The position numbers were made by a program, and so were the translations under genes. The notes beneath the pieces are model-generated. The model was not told where the DNA came from and did not search any database. It saw nothing but the letters and a program-made list of their open reading frames with translations. 64,000 nt of DNA. It comes from Lujinxingia litoralis (GTDB lineage Bacteria; Myxococcota_A; Bradymonadia; Bradymonadales; Bradymonadaceae). The stretch spans positions 1 through 64,000 of the forward strand of contig NZ_QHKO01000003.1 in assembly GCF_003260125.1 (NCBI RefSeq), in the 5' to 3' direction. Positions 60,925 to 64,000 of this stretch are shown here, piece after piece; within the stretch, counting starts at the first letter, position 1, and the number at the start of each line of letters is the position of its first letter.

Positions 60925-61842
60925 TCAGAGGGAGGTGTCTGGCGTAAGTCCGATGTCGTCGGGACGATACAGTCCGGGATCGCTGAGCGCAAAGACGTCG
61001 GGCGGCAGGTAGTCGCGGCGGCGATGATCGCGCTCAAAGGCCTGTTGGTAGGCTTCGATGCGGGCGACTAGCTCGCGTCCAGCGCCCAGCTCGTAGAGGC
61101 GCCGAAGTAAAAAGTTCTGCTGGTCGGGGTCGCCGGCGGCAAAATAGGCCTTCATTAAAAAAGCGATCTCTTCGGGCGAAGCCTGCAGCTCATGCTCTTC
61201 GAGGTCTCGGCCCTCGACCCGGGCTCGAGCTCGCACCACGCGGCGCTGGAAGCTGGTGGCCAGCAGGAGCATCTCCGGGGGGGCCTCGGGGATTTCGCTG
61301 GCCATTTTGGCATAGGTGTAGGCCTCTTCCATATCGGCCAGGTGCTCTTCGGGGGGGCGCTCGTAGGTATGGCCGATGTGATTGGCGGCGATGGCCCGGG
61401 CGAACTCCCACTCGTCGGGGAAGGTCTTCAGGCCGCGCTGGAGGATGACGTTTGCCTGGGCGATGTCGTCGGGTGTGACGCTGGGCGTGGAGAGCGTGCG
61501 GGCGGCGTTATGCCAGGTGTAGACCGGCTGAAAGCGTGGATCGAGATCGATGATTGTGTGGGCGAAGTCGGTGGCTTCGCTTGCGCTGCGCCGGCTGAGG
61601 TAGCGACTGGCGCCGTACTGAATGGCGTTGACCCAGATAAGGTCGGCGGCAGCGGCCCGGTGGTTGAGTGAGGCGACCGCGATGGTGGAAGCCGGCGGGA
61701 GCACGTAGCTCGCGGAGTGGGTGACCCGTCGAGTGGTGCTCTCGAGGGTGAGCGTCAGACCGAGATGCAAGAAGGCGAGGAGTGTCAGGACCAGAGCAGA
61801 GAGCCCGAGTGCTCGTCGAATTGGGGGGGAAAGGCGAGGCAT
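60925..61842 (-). CDS. pilG: Membrane-anchored TPR-like protein, PilG-like
   Basis: From ATG 61842 the product is 305 residues. The longer ORF begins with GTG at 61881 inside the pilA terminator hairpin, so I reject that start. One N-terminal membrane helix (LSALVLTLLAFLHLGL) is followed by a helical, TPR-like domain (about 50-290, IDLDPRFQPVYTWHNAARTL and NFLLRRLYELGAGRELVARI). The Myxococcus pilG gene, in the same place between pilA and pilH, encodes a partner of the PilH/PilI transporter. Sequence resemblance to PilG could not be tested. Confidence 0.7.
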   Translation of the reverse strand: MPRLSPPIRRALGLSALVLTLLAFLHLGLTLTLESTTRRVTHSASYVLPPASTIAVASLNHRAAAADLIWVNAIQYGASRYLSRRSASEATDFAHTIIDLDPRFQPVYTWHNAARTLSTPSVTPDDIAQANVILQRGLKTFPDEWEFARAIAANHIGHTYERPPEEHLADMEEAYTYAKMASEIPEAPPEMLLLATSFQRRVVRARARVEGRDLEEHELQASPEEIAFLMKAYFAAGDPDQQNFLLRRLYELGAGRELVARIEAYQQAFERDHRRRDYLPPDVFALSDPGLYRPDDIGLTPDTSL

Positions 61843-61872
61843 GAGCGGAGGCCGGCGAAGGAGCAAAATAAA

Positions 61873-61907
61873 GAGAGCCACAGCTCCTTAAAGGAGCTGT
61901 GGCTCTC
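61873..61907 (-). terminator. Terminator hairpin after pilA
   Basis: Perfect 17-base arms (61873-61889 and 61891-61907) around a single A, followed on the minus strand by TTTATTTTG. It lies 33 bases after the pilA stop and should uncouple abundant pilA mRNA from the pilG-H-I genes. Confidence 0.88.
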
Positions 61908-61939
61908 AGTCTAGCCTACATCAGGTCCAACGAGACATC

Positions 61940-62614
61940 TTAAAGGAACTCGTTGAGGGTGTAGGGGGGGAAGCAGGTGGCGCCCAGGTTGGTGCCATCT
62001 TCGATGTCGGCTTCGCAGTCCAGGATGACGGCGTGCGAGTCGGTGATGGCTTCGGTGCAGGTGGTGGTCGCAGCGGCGGTGCCCGTGAAGTCGTGGCAGG
62101 CGGCGACCTGGAAGGTCGCGGCGCCGCCGGTGCCGGTGCTCTGAATGTGGTAGCCGAAGTAGGTGGGCTCTTCGAGGACCAGATTCAGCTTATGCAGCGC
62201 CGCGGTGTTGAGGGCGGCGGAGTTGTCGGTATCCGGGACACCTTTGGCACCACCGACCGGGAAGTTGACGTGGGTCGTGAAGCTGCCAGCGTCGCCGCCG
62301 GGGAAGACCTTGTCCGTAAGCGGCACGGGCATGCCCGGGCGCTCCGCGCGAGCGGTGACTGCACCCGACACGTCAGCGAGGTGCCAGGGCTGGTCGCCGG
62401 TAGGAGGCGAGAAGACCTGGTCCCCTTCGAAGTAGCCTTTGGCCGCACCGGAGACGTTGGAGAGGATGTTGGAAGCCTCAGCCGTCTTGGAGCGGTTGAT
62501 GTACTTGATGAAGGCCGGGATGGCCAGGGCGGCGAGGATACCGATGATCGCGACGACGATCATCAGCTCAACGAGGGTGAAGCCTTTTTTGTTGGTGCGG
62601 AGTTTCATCAACAT
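61940..62614 (-). CDS. pilA: Type IV major pilin
   Basis: The 224-residue prepilin has a short basic leader and the class III cleavage site G/F in [17 protein letters not shown], with the conserved Glu5 that pilin packing needs. The long N-terminal helix runs to about residue 55. The globular part is longer than in most major pilins (about 150-170 residues) and has three to four Cys ([26 protein letters not shown]), which may form the C-terminal disulfide loop. AAGGAG lies 8 bases before the chosen ATG at 62614. A sigma54 promoter lies 60-75 bases upstream and a strong terminator follows. Confidence 0.95.
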   Translation of the reverse strand: MLMKLRTNKKGFTLVELMIVVAIIGILAALAIPAFIKYINRSKTAEASNILSNVSGAAKGYFEGDQVFSPPTGDQPWHLADVSGAVTARAERPGMPVPLTDKVFPGGDAGSFTTHVNFPVGGAKGVPDTDNSAALNTAALHKLNLVLEEPTYFGYHIQSTGTGGAATFQVAACHDFTGTAAATTTCTEAITDSHAVILDCEADIEDGTNLGATCFPPYTLNEFL

Positions 62615-62671
62615 GGTCGCTCCTTCGTAGCGTGGGGTTGGGGGTGCTGCTTGATGACGACACCAGGGTAG

Positions 62672-62687
62672 AGCAAGGACCCTGCCA
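62672..62687 (-). promoter_or_regulatory. sigma54 promoter of pilA
   Basis: On the minus strand the bases read TGGCAGGGTCCTTGCT. This matches the consensus TGGCACGNNNNTTGCW in 11 of 12 fixed positions with exact -24/-12 spacing. Transcription would start near 62661, 47 bases before the pilA ATG. An A/T-rich tract follows directly upstream (62694-62720). pilA genes are classically sigma54 and PilR dependent, and pilR is two genes away. Confidence 0.85.
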
Positions 62688-62824
62688 CTGCTTCACAAAA
62701 AGTAAAATAAAGTTCAGAAATCGCGTTTCTGCCCGTCAGCCGTGGCGATCCCGGAGGGGGATGTGCGGGAGGGTGGCGAGGCGATGCGGGCGGGCAGGGG
62801 CGGGGGGTGACGCTCTACGGCAGT

Positions 62825-62849
62825 CGGGGTGACAAAAATTGTCACCCCG
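62825..62849. promoter_or_regulatory. Palindrome upstream of pilA: enhancer site or terminator
   Basis: Perfect 11-base arms (62825-62835 and 62839-62849) around AAA contain TGACAA and TTGTCA half sites. It sits about 165-190 bases upstream of the predicted pilA transcription start, a typical distance for a sigma54 activator such as PilR, but also 11 bases after the minor pilin stop. No T-tract follows on the minus strand, so a binding site is the better guess. Confidence 0.5.
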
Positions 62850-62859
62850 GTTGGGTGCT

Positions 62860-63384
62860 TCAGGGGAGGATCTCGATGGGTTCGGGCATGTCGTTGGCAA
62901 AGAAGACCATCAGGGCGTCGTTGCCCAGCTCGGATTGGGTGACGAGCACGCCAAACCAGGGAGCGTTCTCGGCGCCGGCGCCGGTCGGGGTGACGCCGGC
63001 CGGGCAGATGGTGCAGGCGCCGCCGACGTTGGCTTCCACTTCGATGGTGACGCCGTGGCCGACGGTGGAGCTAAACTCCAGCAGGTTGGTCCATTCGGGG
63101 CGCTGGGCTTCGGCGAGCGAGGCCGAGTACATCGTCGTCGGCTCGTAGTAGCGGTTGTTGCGCGCGCGGAACTGCTCCTGCCCGCGGGCGATGTCCATGG
63201 CGTACTGTTTGAGCTGGGTGACTTTGCCTTTTTGAATGTATTTGCTGTAGCTCATGCCGCCCAGGGCAGCGAGCACCCCGACGATGGCCACAACGATCAT
63301 CAACTCGACCAGAGTCATGCCGCGGCGATCGACGCGGGCGGCAGCGGGCAACAGGGAGGCGATGCGTAGAGCGAGCGTGTTCAT
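62860..63384 (-). CDS. Type IV pilin-like (minor pilin or pseudopilin) protein
   Basis: The 174-residue protein has a long leader (about 22 residues) ending in a prepilin cleavage site G/M in [18 protein letters not shown], with Glu5. The globular domain has one closely spaced Cys pair (CTIC). It lies between pilR and pilA on the same strand, 35 bp after pilR. It could be a minor pilin that primes or tips the fibre. It is an addition relative to the Myxococcus layout as I know it. Confidence 0.85.
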   Translation of the reverse strand: MNTLALRIASLLPAAARVDRRGMTLVELMIVVAIVGVLAALGGMSYSKYIQKGKVTQLKQYAMDIARGQEQFRARNNRYYEPTTMYSASLAEAQRPEWTNLLEFSSTVGHGVTIEVEANVGGACTICPAGVTPTGAGAENAPWFGVLVTQSELGNDALMVFFANDMPEPIEILP

Positions 63385-63419
63385 GGGGGTCTCTCCTCGG
63401 TAGGGCGGGAAGTGGCGAA

Positions 63420-64000
63420 TCAGTCGTCGTTAAGGCCGTACTTGTCCAGGCGGTAGCGCAGCGCCCGGAAGCTGATGTTGAGCAGGCGAGCGGCTTCGGT
63501 CTTGACGCCGCCGGCGCGTTCCAGGGCGCGGGTGATGAGGTTGCGCTCGAGTTCTTCGACGAGCTTTTCCAGGTCGACGCCGGCCTCGGGGACCTCGATC
63601 TCGCGGGCGACCCGGGAAAAGTTCTCCTCCTGGAGGTGGTAGGGGAGGCTCTCGGTGGAGACCAGGGAGCCGGTCTCCAGGGTGACGGCGCGCTCCATGA
63701 TGTTTTGCAGCTCGCGCACGTTGCCCGGGTAGTCGTAGGTGGTGAGGATGCGCAGGGCGGGGGCGTCGATGCCCTCGATGGGGTTGCCGATCTCGGTGGC
63801 GTAGCGCTGCAGGAAGTGTTCCAGCAGGAGCTGCACATCGGAGCTGCGCTCACGAAGGGGGGGAACCTCAATGGGGATGACGCTGAGGCGGTAGTAGAGG
63901 TCTTCGCGAAAGCGTCCCTGGCGCACTTCGTCTCGGAGGTCGCGGTTGGTGGCAGCGACGATGCGGCAGTGAACGGGAAGCTCGCGGGATTCACCGACCG
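63420..64000 (-). CDS. pilR: sigma54-dependent response regulator PilR (C-terminal part, cut by window end)
   Basis: The reading frame is open to base 64000, so this is the 3' end of a longer gene. The visible 193 codons begin inside the AAA+ domain (RIVAATNRDLRDEVRQGRFR, then EDLYYRLSVIPIEVPPLRER), continue with the arginine-containing YDYPGNVRELQNIMERAV, and end with a Fis-type helix-turn-helix (GGVKTEAARLLNISFRALRY). Position next to pilA and the sigma54 promoter identify it as PilR rather than NtrC. The receiver domain and partner kinase PilS would lie beyond the window. Confidence 0.9.
   Translation of the reverse strand, partial: VGESRELPVHCRIVAATNRDLRDEVRQGRFREDLYYRLSVIPIEVPPLRERSSDVQLLLEHFLQRYATEIGNPIEGIDAPALRILTTYDYPGNVRELQNIMERAVTLETGSLVSTESLPYHLQEENFSRVAREIEVPEAGVDLEKLVEELERNLITRALERAGGVKTEAARLLNISFRALRYRLDKYGLNDD

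Overview
The window is one continuous stretch of high-GC bacterial chromosome. It has no rRNA, tRNA, insertion sequence, prophage or CRISPR array that I can recognise. The gene content suggests a predatory or social member of the former Deltaproteobacteria (Myxococcota, possibly a Bradymonadales-like lineage). The signs are many Ser/Thr kinases fused to sensory domains, many Cys-rich or Asp-rich lipoproteins, an FHA/GAF/HD-GYP protein, a caspase-like lipoprotein, and a pilus locus laid out like the Myxococcus pilR-A-G-H-I block. The taxonomic call is an inference; no marker RNA is present.

Layout. 0-13.4 kb is one long minus-strand run of closely spaced genes: a J-domain protein, cdsA, rseP, tsaB, a Ser/Thr kinase with a PEGA-like tail, a TPR protein, a Cys-rich lipoprotein, recG, priA and an AAC(3)-fold acetyltransferase. 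13.6-15.2 kb carries galU behind a good sigma70-type promoter. 15.2-19 kb holds a Cu+-ATPase whose first two metal-binding domains are an almost perfect 249-bp tandem duplication, and a divergent lgt. 19.4-22.4 kb holds aroC and a three-domain shikimate kinase / dehydroquinase / shikimate dehydrogenase fusion with the domain order of the C-terminal half of fungal AROM. 22.5-28.5 kb has an OmpA-family protein, radA, a Tat-exported HiPIP and a RegB/RegA-type redox two-component system.

28.7-48 kb is the signalling and envelope part: the FHA-GAF-HD-GYP protein, an APH-fold pseudoenzyme, a Ser/Thr kinase fused to an extracytoplasmic PhnD-like binding domain, a caspase/HEAT/EF-hand lipoprotein overlapping an LPP20-like lipoprotein gene, a divergent DUF4384-like lipoprotein, moeA, a LolC/E-type permease, and a 1075-residue protein whose kinase and ATPase domains both look catalytically dead. 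48.3-54 kb has a methyltransferase, a double-AAA+ Clp-like ATPase with a degenerate second ring, and small envelope proteins. 54.2-58.4 kb is a very large secreted metzincin lipoprotein with a structured mRNA leader. 58.6-64 kb is the type IV pilus block (pilI, pilH, pilG, pilA with a clear sigma54 promoter, a minor pilin, and the end of pilR, which runs off the window).

Two intergenic loci 24 kb apart (about 19.28 and 43.68 kb) carry tandem arrays of a 42-bp unit. The two units have the same length and align at 27 of 42 positions without gaps, so they look like two members of one dispersed repeat family. Gene starts were moved downstream of the longest ORF wherever a signal peptide, ribosome binding site or neighbouring gene made a later start clearly better; this is stated in each entry.
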